Positions 45,452 to 57,500 of a DNA stretch of 64,000 nt are shown one piece after another. Location of the stretch: contig OY821741.1 of NCBI GenBank assembly GCA_963682055.1, forward strand, positions 5,773,501-5,837,500. The letters run 5' to 3'. The notes under the pieces were generated by a model. The model ran no database searches and had not been told where the DNA came from. It saw nothing but the letters and a program-made list of their open reading frames with translations. The translations under genes were made by a program, and so were the position numbers. This DNA is from Primula veris. Lineage: Eukaryota; Streptophyta; Magnoliopsida; Ericales; Primulaceae. Every line of letters begins with the position of its first letter. Positions within the stretch are counted from its first letter, which is position 1.

Positions 45452-45853
45452 TTAACATTTTGTACTACCCATAATTTCGGCGAAAGTTTAATTTGCATTA
45501 TGTCAGAAGCAGACAACCTTTTGTGCATAAGTTTTGTTTCAAAATTTTAATTGAATATTTATCGTCTAAACTCTAAACAAATAAACCTACTTGTGTAAAA
45601 GTACATCACCGTCAGCAACACAGTCGATTTCTCAGGAACTCTATGCTAGCTTCAATATCAAAAGACAATTTTCTCTCAATCTTAATTAGTAAAATTAAAA
45701 AAGGTTATCGCTCGAGAAATAAAACAGAAAAACAACAAATATTTGAGTTTGGCTCTTCCCACACTAATCCTGCTTCCGTCGCTGATAGTATTATAGCAAA
45801 TTATGTAAATAGGTCGTACCATGATGAATAATTACTCAAGGAACAATATATTG
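45452..45853. other. 3' flank of WAK D
   Basis: Homologous to 12540-12902. Presumed 3' untranslated region of WAK D. No other gene is seen. Confidence 0.45.
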
Positions 45854-48805
45854 TCAATCTCTAGCAAAACTGAGAAAGGAACTTGATGAAATTGAACCAA
45901 ACTCAATCTCCCCATAAACCTCAGTCGTGGGATATCCAACCTCTTCGTGGATTTGTCTCGTAGACGAATCTACTTTTGGCAATTTACTTTCCAATTCAAC
46001 TAAAACATCCCTCATAGTTGGCCTTTGTCTACCATTTAGGTTCAAACATCTCAAAGCAAGGTTTGCGACTAAAGAAATGTCTTTTTCCTCACCCTCTTTC
46101 GCAACCCTTGAATCCAGTATATCGATTAGATGATTTTCCTCCATTTTTAACATAAAATAACCTGCTAAACCTCTCCATTCTTCAGTGTTTACAGACGAAA
46201 TTACTTTATGTCCAGTTAGTAGTTCAACTAGTACTACCCCGAAGCTATATACGTCACTTTTCTCTGTAAATTGTCTTGATTGAAAATACTCGGGATCAAA
46301 GTAACCAAATGTACCCTTCACGGCAGTTGTCAAATGAGTTTGGTCAACAGATATTGATCTTGAAATACCAAAATCAGAAACTTTTGCTCTATATTTCTCA
46401 TCCAAAAGAATATTTGACGACTTGATATCTCTATGATAAATGGGCACCGATGCCGCTGAGTGGAGATAGAATAAAGCTCCAGCTACCTCACTAGCTATAC
46501 GTAAGCGTAATTCCCAAGAAAGAGGAAATTCTTGAAATTGGTTGTGTATGTATTGAAATAAGGTGCCATTTGGGATATATTCGTATACAAGCATAGGAAC
46601 TTCCGTTTCCAAACAACACCCCAGAAGCTTAACAATATTCCTATGATTTATTTGCGACAGAATGACGACCTCGTTTATGAAAACATCCAGCTGCCCTTCG
46701 TCAACAACTTTAGCCTTTTTAACCGCTACAATTTTTCCATCTGTTAACATTCCTTTGTATACGGTTCCCTGGCCACCTTGACCTAGAATCCGGTTAATGT
46801 TGTAATTCTCTGTCGCCTTTTCCAACTCATTAGAAGTGAACAACTTTGTTGCCTCGAAAATACCTTTATCCGATGATATTTGTTGTTGTAATAGTAACCC
46901 ACCGTTTCGTCTAAAAAACTTCTCCTTCTGTTTGGCTTGTTTCCTTTGTCGTACTAATTTATATAGCCACCAACAACCAATGGGCAAAAACACCATCCCG
47001 AGTAATGTGCCAGTAACTGTAAAACATTGAAATTTCAAAGTTTCATTTTTGGGTTCTTAAATCTGAATTATGAGCTATCAGTAATTAATTAGGAAGAAAT
47101 ATCGTTTACAGCTTTGGGCACCGGATTAGTGTTATAGGGCCTTGTTTTATTACAACTCTTAATAAGGTCGCTTATTTAGCCTTTATGTTCAAAAGTTGAA
47201 CAAAATTTGGTTGACCAGCTAATCTGGTGAAATGTTTTTTCATTATATCCTCACGAAGGCACCTAGAAAACTAATTGGTGGACCTTGAAGATTATAAAGA
47301 AACTTAATGCATAAATCATGCAAAGGTTCGAAAGAAACTTACCCAGTAATGAGAATTTCAAGCTGAGATCAATTTCTTTGGCACAAGTTGATAATCCGGT
47401 TTGATAGTATCCGTCTTTACAGCTGCAATAATACCTCCCTCTAAGTTTCATACAGTAGTGCTCACCACAAACGTTCAATCTTGAATCGGCACATTCATCA
47501 ATTTCTGCCGTGTCCAATAATAGCAAATATAAGGAAAAACTCCTACAACAACTCATAAAACTGAAAATTCTAGTACCACAAGTAACGTATCACGCACTAC
47601 ATCTTTAGCACATTTAACAAAAATTCCTCACTCAAGTCGTTGTACTTTAGGGAAATTTAAACAAGATTGTACCTAGTTTAAGGTTTTCTTTGTGTTTTTT
47701 CCCCTCCCACATTTTCACTAATTAGTCTATAGAGATAGAATGTTGGTGTTGTACACTTTTGGAACAAGGTATATAGCTTCATAACCATTTTTTGTGAAAT
47801 TAAAATTGGCTAGCCAACTACAGTCAAAAGTCATACGAATTTAAGCTTATTAGTTGTGAAATGCTATCAAACTTGACATTCATTTTGGATGATAGGACGT
47901 GGCTCTAAAATCGCAAGTCTTTACATGATTAAAACCATACCTTCACATCCATTGGGAAGATATGGGTTTCCCCCATACCCCCGTCCACAAAAGCATCGAT
48001 ATCCTCCCAAACTAGAATTTGTACAGGAAGTGATGCTAACATCATACGGATGTCTCAAATCGTCATCATAGTTAACGGTGATATTTTTAAACAATGTTGC
48101 ATTTTCATTATCAATACGCCACTCCAAAATTGTTGGAACATGTGTGATCGTCTCCAAAGCTCTAAAATTATGCTCTACAATATTGGCGACCCATTCTTGA
48201 TCAGCAACAAACATTTTCTTACAGGATTTATCATTTTCATTGATCTTCTCTATAGACGCGTTGATGTACTTTAGCGAGTATGGGAGTGCGGTCTTGCAAC
48301 AGTTAATACCATCACAACCCTTAGTTATATTATTGTTGCAAATAGACTCACAACCAGAAACCACATTTCCGCCGACCGTTAATTTGGCAAAATTGTTACA
48401 ACTTGTTGAGACGAAGCGATTTCCAGAAGCAGAGAAGGAAAACGGTGAAAGCGGAATTTCAGAAAGGTTAGCAGGCGGACCACTGGTGACGATGTTGGAA
48501 CAACCTGAAGAGTTTACGGGATTATTGATATGAATTTCATTATTCAACGCAATTTTCAAGACTTCAAGGTTCGTGTTTCCAAGAAAAGGCTTTGGTGGGC
48601 TAAAGGTATGGTTGCAAGTTATTGCAAAACCGTCGTGAATGAAGCAATTCAAGCCGATACCAAAAGGATAGGGAATAATAGCATCTCCACATTTTTCTTT
48701 ACAATCTTCCATTGCTAGATTTGGTGCCCCTAAAAACGGTTTGATCATACACAAGACAAAGAGTAGAAGCAACATAATTATTATTTTTATATAAATCTCT
48801 TGCAA
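45854..48805 (-). CDS. Wall-associated receptor kinase-like protein, copy D (complete, three exons)
   Basis: Exons 47941-48805, 47343-47504 and 45854-47016, phase-1 GT-AG introns, 2190 bp, 729 residues. The signal peptide starts [20 protein letters not shown]. Then come GUB_WAK ([13 protein letters not shown]), an EGF-like segment ([15 protein letters not shown], then [10 protein letters not shown]) that A and B have shortened, and calcium-binding EGF across the junction ([13 protein letters not shown]). A transmembrane helix is in [19 protein letters not shown]. The kinase has GQGGQGTV about 421-428, VAVKK, HRD about 537-539, DFG about 557-559 and [11 protein letters not shown]. All catalytic residues are present and it is an RD kinase. 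It is the best-preserved full-length member and the reference for the losses in C and B. The expected role is pectin or pectin-fragment sensing at the plasma membrane. Confidence 0.9.
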
Positions 48806-49207
48806 ATATTTCTCTCAAAACTGTGAAGGATGTTCTACTTGATATAGCAAACACTTGTACTGTTTGCATTATTAGTTATTTGTGGTTGATAATCAGCTAG
48901 ACGAGATATAAGACCGCAAAAGTTGACTTATATTTTTTAAAGCTACATAGTACAAGAAATTTATGTCTTTCCGATCATATGTGGGTCTTTTTTCTGTAAG
49001 GCATTTAAATTACTGAAGACTTTTTCTATTATGTGTATATAACATGATTATTTCCATGTATTTATTTTTCTATCAAGAAACTAAAAGTCATGACATAAGG
49101 TCCTACATTTTGATCAAACTTCATGGCAAAGTTCAAGTTTGTGTAATACTAGTCATTCATAATCTAGGATCTTACAACTTTGTGAAAAGTTTAGTACTAT
49201 CGATATG
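48806..49207. other. Upstream region of WAK D
   Basis: Near-identical to 14646-15052. Bounded on the right by the LINE fragment, so the WAK D promoter has at most about 400 bp of native sequence before mobile DNA. Confidence 0.45.
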
Positions 49208-51205
49208 CAGAAAAATAGTGGGCTTGCTATGAAAAAATCTTATGATAAAGTCTCCTGGCATTTTCTTATCTGTGTACTAAGAAAGTTTGGGTTTTCAGAG
49301 ATCTGCATTGATAGAATATGGAGAATTATTTCATGCAATGGGACCTCTATTTTGGTGAATGGTGTACCTGCAGGGTATTTTTTTCCTTCTAAGAGGCTGA
49401 GACAAGGTAATCCTATCTCATCAAGTCTTTTTATTATTTGTTCAGAAGTGCTAACTAGAAATCTAAATGCTCTAGTGGACAAGAAAAGTTGGATAGCTTT
49501 CAAATCTCCTCTACATGGTCCTATTATAACTCATCTAGCTTTTGCAGATGACATTATCATTTTTAGTGCAGCTGAGAAAAGGTCTATTCAAAATGTGAAA
49601 AAGGTACTAAAGATCTATAATGAAAATTCTGGGCAAGAAATTAGATTGGACAAGAGTTTTGCTTATGTTTCAAAAAGTGTTGGTAGAGAACAAAGGAAAG
49701 ATGTTAGTGAGGAATTACAAATAGAAGTGAAAAAGACTCATTTTACTTATCTTGGTTGCAAGCTATATTATGGTCATAAAAAGTGTGTGCTCTTCCATGA
49801 ACTCATCCTGAAAGTAAGGAAAAATTATCAAATTGGAAAATCCAGTGGTTAAATATGGGTGGGAGACTTATTTTGATAAGATATGTGCTCCGGTCTATTC
49901 CAGTGTATACTTTATCAGCTATGAATCCACCTAAACAGGTAATTAAAAAAGTTGATCAAATTTTGGCTAATTTTTTATCGGGGTCATCTGATCAAATAAA
50001 GAAGCATCAGTGGGTTAAGTGGAAAAAAGTTTGTTCACCAGTGGATGAAGATGGTCTAGGATTAAGAAGTTTTAATGATATCTCTAAGGCATTTGCAGCT
50101 AAACTGTGGTGGAATTTTAGAACAAAAAATAGTTTGTGGTATAATTTTTTGAAAGGCAAGTTTTGTAGAAAAATGCATCCTAATTGTGTTACTAATGGGA
50201 AAGGTGACAATACTTGGACAAGAATGTTAAAAATGAGGAGTGAAGCTGAAAAACACATTGTTTGCCTAATAGATGAAGGCAACATCTCACTCAATCAAGA
50301 TAATTTGCTTGGTGAAGGCCCTTTGAAAGATGCTAATTTGGATAATAATATTATAGTTTCAGATGTTATAACTAATGGAGAGTGGGATAGAGAGAAAATT
50401 AATAACATTATTTCTCAAAATTTGAGACATCTGTTTTCAAGTTATATCAGCATTAATAAGTTAAGAAAAGATACTCTCATTTGGAAAATTAATAAAATGG
50501 GTAATTTCAGTATAAATTCAGCTTGGGAGCTTATGAAAAACAAGTTATCTATAAACTGGATTAGCAAGCTGTGTTGGGATAAAATCATACATGTGAAGAT
50601 ATATTGTTTTATCTGGAAATTCTTCAATAAAACTCTTCCATTGGATCCTGCAATCCAAAAATTGGGAATTATGCTGTCCCTAAATGTGAATATTGTGGAT
50701 GTAATGTGGAAGAAATAGAACACTTATTCAGTATTGGGCCTATAGCTACAGAAGTGTGGAATTACTTTAATAAATTACTCAGAGTTATAAATATTTCAGA
50801 GCAAGTAAGGGGGAAATTTATTTCTTGGTGGTCTCAATCAGGTATTGTTATCTCTAAACTACAATGGAAACTCTGCAAAATCATACCTGTGCTTATTGTT
50901 TGAGAAATTTGGAAAGCAAGATGCAGTAGTAAATACAATAATAAAAAAATGAATGGAGCAATGATTTGTGAGGAAGTCAACAATTTGATTAAAAGGTACT
51001 CCAGCAAGGATAATTGCTTTCCTTCAAAATTTGATATTAAAGTTGGGATAAATGCAATGGTTAAAAAAAAATAAAAAGCTGAAAGTAGTAAAGTGGTTAT
51101 GTCCTCCTAAAAGATATAATAAAATAAATATTGATGGGAGTTTTAGAAGGACCACTAATAAAAGTGGTGTTGGGGATCTAATGCGAAATGATCAATGTAA
51201 GATTC
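49208..51205 (+). mobile_element. LINE fragment: reverse transcriptase to RNase H (block D copy)
   Basis: Starts in the RT domain (MKKSYDKVSWHFL), with RQGNPISSS and FADDIIIFS. A 1-bp deletion in an A run at about 49826 (five versus six A in the C copy) shifts the frame; it resumes as MGGRLILIRYVLRSIPVY. A zinc-binding RT-associated region follows (WELMKNKL, IYCFIWKFFNKTLPL) to a stop at 50716-50718. Then comes an RNase H-like start (KINIDGSFRRTTNKSG, about 51118-51165). The endonuclease half and any poly(A) tail are absent. Frame breaks make it inactive. It shares its left junction with the C copy. Confidence 0.85.
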
Positions 51206-51731
51206 TTTTAGGCATTTAATTTACTGAAGACTTTTTAATAACTAGTGGGCAACACGAATCTTTTATAAAAAAAAAAAACTAGTAAATCAATTTGTCAATG
51301 TTAGTTTGGTGGTTTATTATGGAATTACATTTACATTGTGATTATTTGCAAATCAAATAAGGTAACTAAAAAGAGTACTAATGTACATGTAAATACATAT
51401 AGGAACTCGCACTTCCAAAATAAACTCAGAAACTATGTTAACAAAAAATTTGTTGGCTCACCGATGTAGAATCAATAAGTAAATGAGTTTATCATTTAAC
51501 TAATATTGTACTTTGATCCCGAATTTTTTTAAAGAATTGTAATTTTTGTAACGAAGCTCCATACAATTAATAACTAAATCTCAAATTCCCAAAGTGTAAT
51601 ATTCATTATTTTTTATATATATAAATTGGTGGGTAGCCTACAATTTTATTAATAACGAAGGGTCAAAACGACCTTATAACATCTCAAATTCAACTTAAAA
51701 CGAACATAAAGTTAAATAAAAACATCTAGTG
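51206..51731. other. Intergenic sequence right of the LINE
   Basis: Opens with 'ggcatttaatttactgaagac', a piece that also occurs upstream of every WAK copy, then becomes AT-rich with no recognised content. Confidence 0.35.
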
Positions 51732-51932
51732 CTAAGGAAATAAAAAATTATACTGATATGACCTTCTACGCACTACTTTTTCACGTTGTGTGGCAGCAAT
51801 TGATAATCTTCTCGTTTTTGCTGAGTTAAACCCATAATCAGCCAAGAAGACTTTTTTGAAAAACTTACAACCTTTAATCACAAGATCAAAGTCACTTTTT
51901 TTGAAAGTAAAATCTTGATGTTGCCTTGTCTT
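51732..51932 (-). CDS. Short coding remnant, function unknown
   Basis: A minus-strand frame of 66 codons plus stop with ordered, basic protein-like content: HQDFTFKKSDFDLVIKGCKF, FKKVFLADYGFNSAKTRRLS, IAATQREKVVRRRSYQY. It is closed upstream by TAA at 51933-51935, so it would be a terminal exon or a decayed fragment and has no start codon. I do not recognise the family. Confidence 0.35.
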   Translation of the reverse strand, partial: KTRQHQDFTFKKSDFDLVIKGCKFFKKVFLADYGFNSAKTRRLSIAATQREKVVRRRSYQYNFLFP

Positions 51933-51938
51933 TTATTT

Positions 51939-52439
51939 GAATGAAAGTTTATTTCTTCCATGGTGCAGCAAATCGGTACGTTTGGTTGAAAAAAAAACCA
52001 TGGGGCTTCGTGGAGAGTCACAACGCATCAAAATCCGATTTACCGAATTTAACCTTGAAAACCCCATTATCGAAACCGACCCGGAATAAATACCATAGGT
52101 AAGGTTAGTACGAGATCGCGCGATGCGGAGAGTAGTAGATCTACTCTTTCCAGACAAAGAAGAGCTCACCAAAAAAGTGAAGAAAAATAAGCAGAATCCA
52201 AAAATTAATTCGGATTCGTTTAGAAAATATGACGAGAGTATCACGGTATGTAGCCCATGTGTAGATTGGCACCAAAGCACCACCTCCACCCCTAGGCAGA
52301 CGGCAGCTAGGGTTATGGGTAGAGAGAGATAATTTTTAGAGAGAGATACCCAACGATTCTCTACTATTCATGTATGTGTAGACATAATCGTTGATCTGGA
52401 CTCAAATGGCAGTTGTAGTCATGTTTCAAACACGTAGCC
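51939..52439. other. Unassigned region with weak coding-like patches
   Basis: Two overlapping opposite-strand frames (51933-52289 minus and 52123-52332 plus) compete. Neither has recognisable content. GC content is higher than in the neighbours, which may mean a decayed gene 5' end. Confidence 0.25.
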
Positions 52440-52447
52440 TTCTACGT

Positions 52448-53006
52448 AAGGATGGTAATTTCTCGAGTTTCAACCCGACCCGGTCCGAGGACAAAGTCAC
52501 ATTTTTACCCATTTGACCCGACCCGACCCATTTGACCCGTTTTTTAAAAATATATTTTTTTCTTTTAAAAAATAAATATCAAAGATTTCAAAAAAAAAAT
52601 TGTTAGCTAGAGTAAAAAATCATTTGATTTAAAAATATAATATAAAAATACTATAAAATATAGAGTTTAATGTATATGAGAGAAAAAAGAGAGAGATTCT
52701 AAAATTGCATTTTTTAATGTGTACTTTTAGCCATTTAAATTATAAAAGATAAAGTTTAATTTATATGAAACAGATATGGTGTTAAGTTGCACTTTTAATT
52801 TATATGAGAGAGAGTTTAATTTGTATGTTTTCTATTACTATAAGAGAGATAGTTTAATATACATGAGAGGAGATAGAAGTGAGAGAGTGTTAACTTATAC
52901 TTTTACCCATTTAAACCCGTCCCGCCCCATCCCGAATAAAATTGCATTTTTACCCGACCCGCGACGGGTGGGGTCAGGTTGAAACTCACGAAATTGTCAT
53001 CCCTAG
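52448..53006. mobile_element. hAT-type MITE with ACCCGACCC-rich arms
   Basis: Ends AAGGATGGTAATTTC and GAAATTGTCATCCCTAG are inverted copies that continue inward ('gagtttcaacccgaccc' against 'gggtcaggttgaaactc'). Flanks TTCTACGT (52440-52447) and TTCTACGG (53007-53014) form an 8-bp target duplication with one mismatch. No coding sequence. Confidence 0.75.
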
Positions 53007-53014
53007 TTCTACGG

Positions 53015-53267
53015 GATAGCATGAGTTAATAGTTAATTAGTGCCACTATGTTAACCCTACTCCTTTGGGCTTTGAAGTCTTGTTGAGTAATGATAGTATG
53101 TGTAATATTCATTAGCCCTATATTAGATAATCAATAAGTGATATTGTTCAGGAAAATCAAAAAGTAATATTATGTAATTGTTTCAATCACCACAATATCA
53201 TACTATTAACTGGAAGAAGGAATCGACATTTCCGAAATCTAAACAAACTCCGCAGCAGCCTAATATC
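53015..53267. other. Intergenic sequence before Copia element 2
   Basis: AT-rich, no feature seen. Confidence 0.3.
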
Positions 53268-53272
53268 ATTGG

Positions 53273-54499
53273 TGTTAGGACCAGATTTCTGGTCTAAATA
53301 TTTATTGTTGTCTATTGGTTTTCACTAAATAATCCTACCTGTTTGTTAAGTACTAAGACAGAGTTGATAGGTTTCAAGCAATATTGCAACCTCAGTTACA
53401 ACCTACTAAGACAGTAGTGTTAGGTTTCAAGCAATGTTGCAACCTCAGTTACAAACTGCTAAGACAGCATTTGTGGTTTCAAGTAAATGTTGCAATCTCA
53501 GTTGCAACCACAGGTTCCAACCAGCTGTTCTGCAGAATTCTGTCTAGTTCTGTAAATCTGCATAACTATTCTTTAATGATAATTATTTGTGTTAAAGTAT
53601 GCAAAATATATTCTCATATGTTCTTAAAAGTTTAGCTCGTTTATATTGAGAATATTAAGTGGTAAGGAAAGATGTTTCCAAAAAGATGTAAGGAGATTAA
53701 TCTTTAAAAAGTGTTTCCTTTTGTTAGGAAAACTTATATCTCTATTTTTGTGCACATCTTTACCACATGTTTCAATCTTTGTTCCTAATCAAAATCAGTA
53801 TGTTACGTTTAAAAATTGAATGAAATATGGAGTTAATGTTTCTTATGTATATTTAAAGATATTATCTCTAAAAGATATTGTCTTATATGTTTACTTATTA
53901 AAGGAAAAGTCTAACTCCTATTTCCAAGCAAATTATCAACAGGTTCTATCTTTAGAAGATTGAGGTAAATCTCACGCTGAAGAGTCTCATGATATATGGA
54001 AAGATTGAAGCCAATCAAAAAGAGTCAAAAGCAATCATCAAGACCTTGAAGAAAGAAGATTGTTTTTACTTGCTTATATAGTTGATAACTTAGTTGTAAA
54101 AGGGTGTGTGTTCTAAATTATAAAGAACTCATTCTAGAGAGAATACACAAAGAGCTTTCAAAAGAAAAACAATGGTGGGATGCCATTGATTTATTAAGTG
54201 ATAGTTATAAGGTAGGAGCAATATAGAGATAGGCAGAAAAACCTAGAGGGAGTCTGAGAGTTTGTCATTAAGACTTGAATCCTGTATTGTAAGCTTTTAT
54301 AATATCATAATCTGGGTAAGTGCCCCGGAGACGTAGCCTAGTTAGGTGAACTCCGTTGTTAGATGTGCGTGTGATTTATTTCAAGTACATTTAACTTTAC
54401 ACAGTTCTGTCCATTAATACACTTGGTTCCAACTGTGGTTGCAACCTCACTTAGAACCTAACTGCAAAACTGCAACTAGAACTGCGGATAGGAATTTCA
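53273..54499 (+). repeat. 5' LTR of Copia element 2
   Basis: 1227 bp, TGTTAGGACCAG to GGAATTTCA. Contains one extra copy of a 'gtttcaagcaatgttgcaac'-type unit compared with the 3' LTR, which accounts for the 52-bp difference. Confidence 0.9.
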
Positions 54500-54501
54500 A
54501 T

Positions 54502-54513
54502 TGGTATCAGAGC
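54502..54513 (+). promoter_or_regulatory. Primer-binding site
   Basis: TGGTATCAGAGC, two bases after the 5' LTR. This is the usual site complementary to the 3' end of initiator methionine tRNA in plant Copia elements. Confidence 0.85.
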
Positions 54514-54558
54514 TTCACACTAGATCTTACTTAGTGTGGATCCTGTGTTCTAGTGAAG

Positions 54559-57500
54559 ATGGACTTAATGAGGGAAGGAAATGCTTTCAACAAACCACCA
54601 TTGCTTGAAGGAGGAGTAAACTATGGAGTATGGAAAATCAGAATGAGGTCATTCATTAAACAGCAAAATGAATATGCATAGAAAACTGTGATGTATGGAT
54701 GGAAGGATCCAACTGCCAGTGATGGTGAAGGTGAACTGGTTTATATACCTGAAGACAAATGGTCTGCTGATGAAGACAGAAAATCAAGTGCCAACTCAAC
54801 AGCCATAAACTTGATCTTTGCTGGTGTAACTCTCAGTGTGTTCAGGTATATCTCTCACTGTGAAACTGCCAAAGAGGCATGGGATATTTTGCAAGTAACT
54901 TTTGAAGGAACTGTTAAAGTAAAAGCTTTCAAACTCCAACAGTTAACTACTCAATTTGAAAATTTAAGAATGGAGGAAGATGAAACCATTGAACAATTTA
55001 ATGGTAGAATTTGCCATATTGCTCATCAAGCTGGAACCTTAGGTGAAAAATACAGTGATGCTAAACTTGTTAAGAAAACTCTAAGGTCACTCCCAGAAAG
55101 GTTTGAAATTAAGGTTACAGCTATTGAAGAATCAACAGACTTAGATAATCTTAAACTTGAAGAACTTATAGGAAATCTAAGCACTCATGAGCTAAAATTC
55201 TTCAAACATAAGAGACCAGAAAAGGGAATAGCCTTTCAAGCTAAGAAATCTGAACCTAAGGTCTGTGAACAAATGAGTGATGAAGAAAAGCTAGCCTTCT
55301 TTGCAAAAAAGGTGTACAAAAAGTTTTACAAGAAAAAACAGGATGATACTGGAACATACAATAACTTTCAAAAAAGGGATAATCAATTTAAGTCAGAATC
55401 CAGGTTTAATAATAACTCTACAGCAAAGTGGAATCCAAAAGAGAAGGATAATAAAGATTACAAGCCTAGAGAGATTCAATATAGAGAATGCAGAGGTTTT
55501 GGTCACATTCAGACTGAGTGTGCAAATATTTTAAAAAGAAACAAAAATGCTTATATAACCACTCATAGTGATAGTGATTCTGAGAGCAACAGTGATGAAA
55601 ATGATGATTCTAACTTTGTTAATTTTATGGGAATAATCACTGAAAAAGAAATTACTTATGAAAGTGACTGTGAGTCTGTTTCAACCATAGTTACAACTGC
55701 TCTTAAAACCTATAGCAGTGATGAGGAAGAACCTTCTGATGAAAACATTACTCATCAATATCTTGTCCTGTATGAAAAGTATCAATGTCTAAGTAAGCAA
55801 TTCTTGATCATAAACAAACTTAATATTAATCTAAAGGATGAGGTTAAAAGTCTTAATGAGCAGCTTAACATACAACTGGCTGAACTTACTGAAACTAAAA
55901 AGAAAATTAAACTGCTAAATGTTTCTGCTTCAGAAAAATTAGATGACATGCTGTCCTATTCTAGAGGTTCTAAAGATAACAGTGGTTTAGGTTACTATGG
56001 TTGTGAAAGTAGAGGAAAAACTACCTTTGTTAAAGATATTGCTAAAGCTGAAACTCATGATTTTGATAATAAGGTTAGAAGCTCAGTTGCAACCAAAGTT
56101 GCAACCAGGAATAAAACTCATGTTTTTGACAATAGGGTTAGAAGCTCAGTTACAACCAAAGTTGCAACCAGGAATAAACTGAATAGCTTTGAGGATAAAA
56201 CTAACTTTAGGTTGAAGCTGTGTAATTTCTGTAAAAAACCTGGTCATTCAGAAATCAAGTGTTACTTAAAGAGGAACAGAAAGTACATTTCTCAGAAAAA
56301 CTGGTTAGCTTCTGTCAATAAAAAATTGAACTGGGTCTGGAGAGTTAAGGAAAAATCTACCTTAATTGCTAATAACAAAGCTGTCATTACTTCCTTGAAT
56401 GCTGTTACTTCTAATGATTGGTATTTTGACAGTGGTTGCTCTAAGCACATGACAGGTACTACAAGTCTCCTAAAAAATATCACTAGTCTTACAGGAAACA
56501 CTGTTGTGTTTGGAGGTGGAGATATATGTAAAATTGTTGGTAAAGGTACCTTAAACAAACCTGGAATGCCTGATATTGATGATGTTTTTCTTGTAGATGG
56601 TCTAAAAGCTAATCTTATTAGTATCAGTCAACTTTGTGACAACAAGATGATTGTTAAGTTTGACAAAGATAGATATCTAATTACTGATTTCAACAATGAT
56701 TTAGTCATGACTGGTGTTAGATCAACAAACAGCTGCTATGTTTTTTAAAAAGCTGAAAAAAAGTTGCCTCAAAGTAGGTGTAATCAAGCTATTACTAATA
56801 ATGTTGATATTTGGCATAAAAGGCTTGGGCATGTGAATTACAAAACCTTAGATAAGCTTGTTAAAAAGGAATTGATAAGAGAAATTCCTAAACTTAATGC
56901 TAAAACTCAAAGTGTCTGTGGTGATTGTGCTATAGGCAAACAAACTAAGAGTAATCACAAAAGTACAAGTCAAATCTACACTAAGAGAGTCCTAGAACTT
57001 CTTAATATTGACTTAATGAGTCCTATGCAAACTGCTAGTATAGGTGGTAAGAAGTACATTTTGGTAGTTGTAGATGATTTCTCTAGATACTCTTGGGTAG
57101 TGTTCTTAAAGGATAAATCTGAAGCTTTTGAACTGTTTAAAACTCTGTGCTTAAAACTGCAACTTGAAAATGGTTCCACCAGTGGTAATATTGCTAGGAT
57201 TAGAAGTGATCATGGAACTGAATTTGAAAACATCAAGTTTAGAGAGTTTTGCAACTCCTTAGGTATAAGTCATGAGTTCTCTGCAGCAAAGACTCCACAA
57301 CAAAATGGCATAGTTGAAAGAAAGAATAGAACTATACAAGAAATGGCCAGAGTCGTGCTTAACTCTAAGAAACTTGCTAAAAGGTTTTGGGCTGAAGCTG
57401 TTAACACTGCTTGTCATATTGTAAACAGGGTCTATATTACTAAAGGTACTGCCATGACTGCCTATGAGATATGGAAAGGTAGAAAACCTAATGTTAAGTA

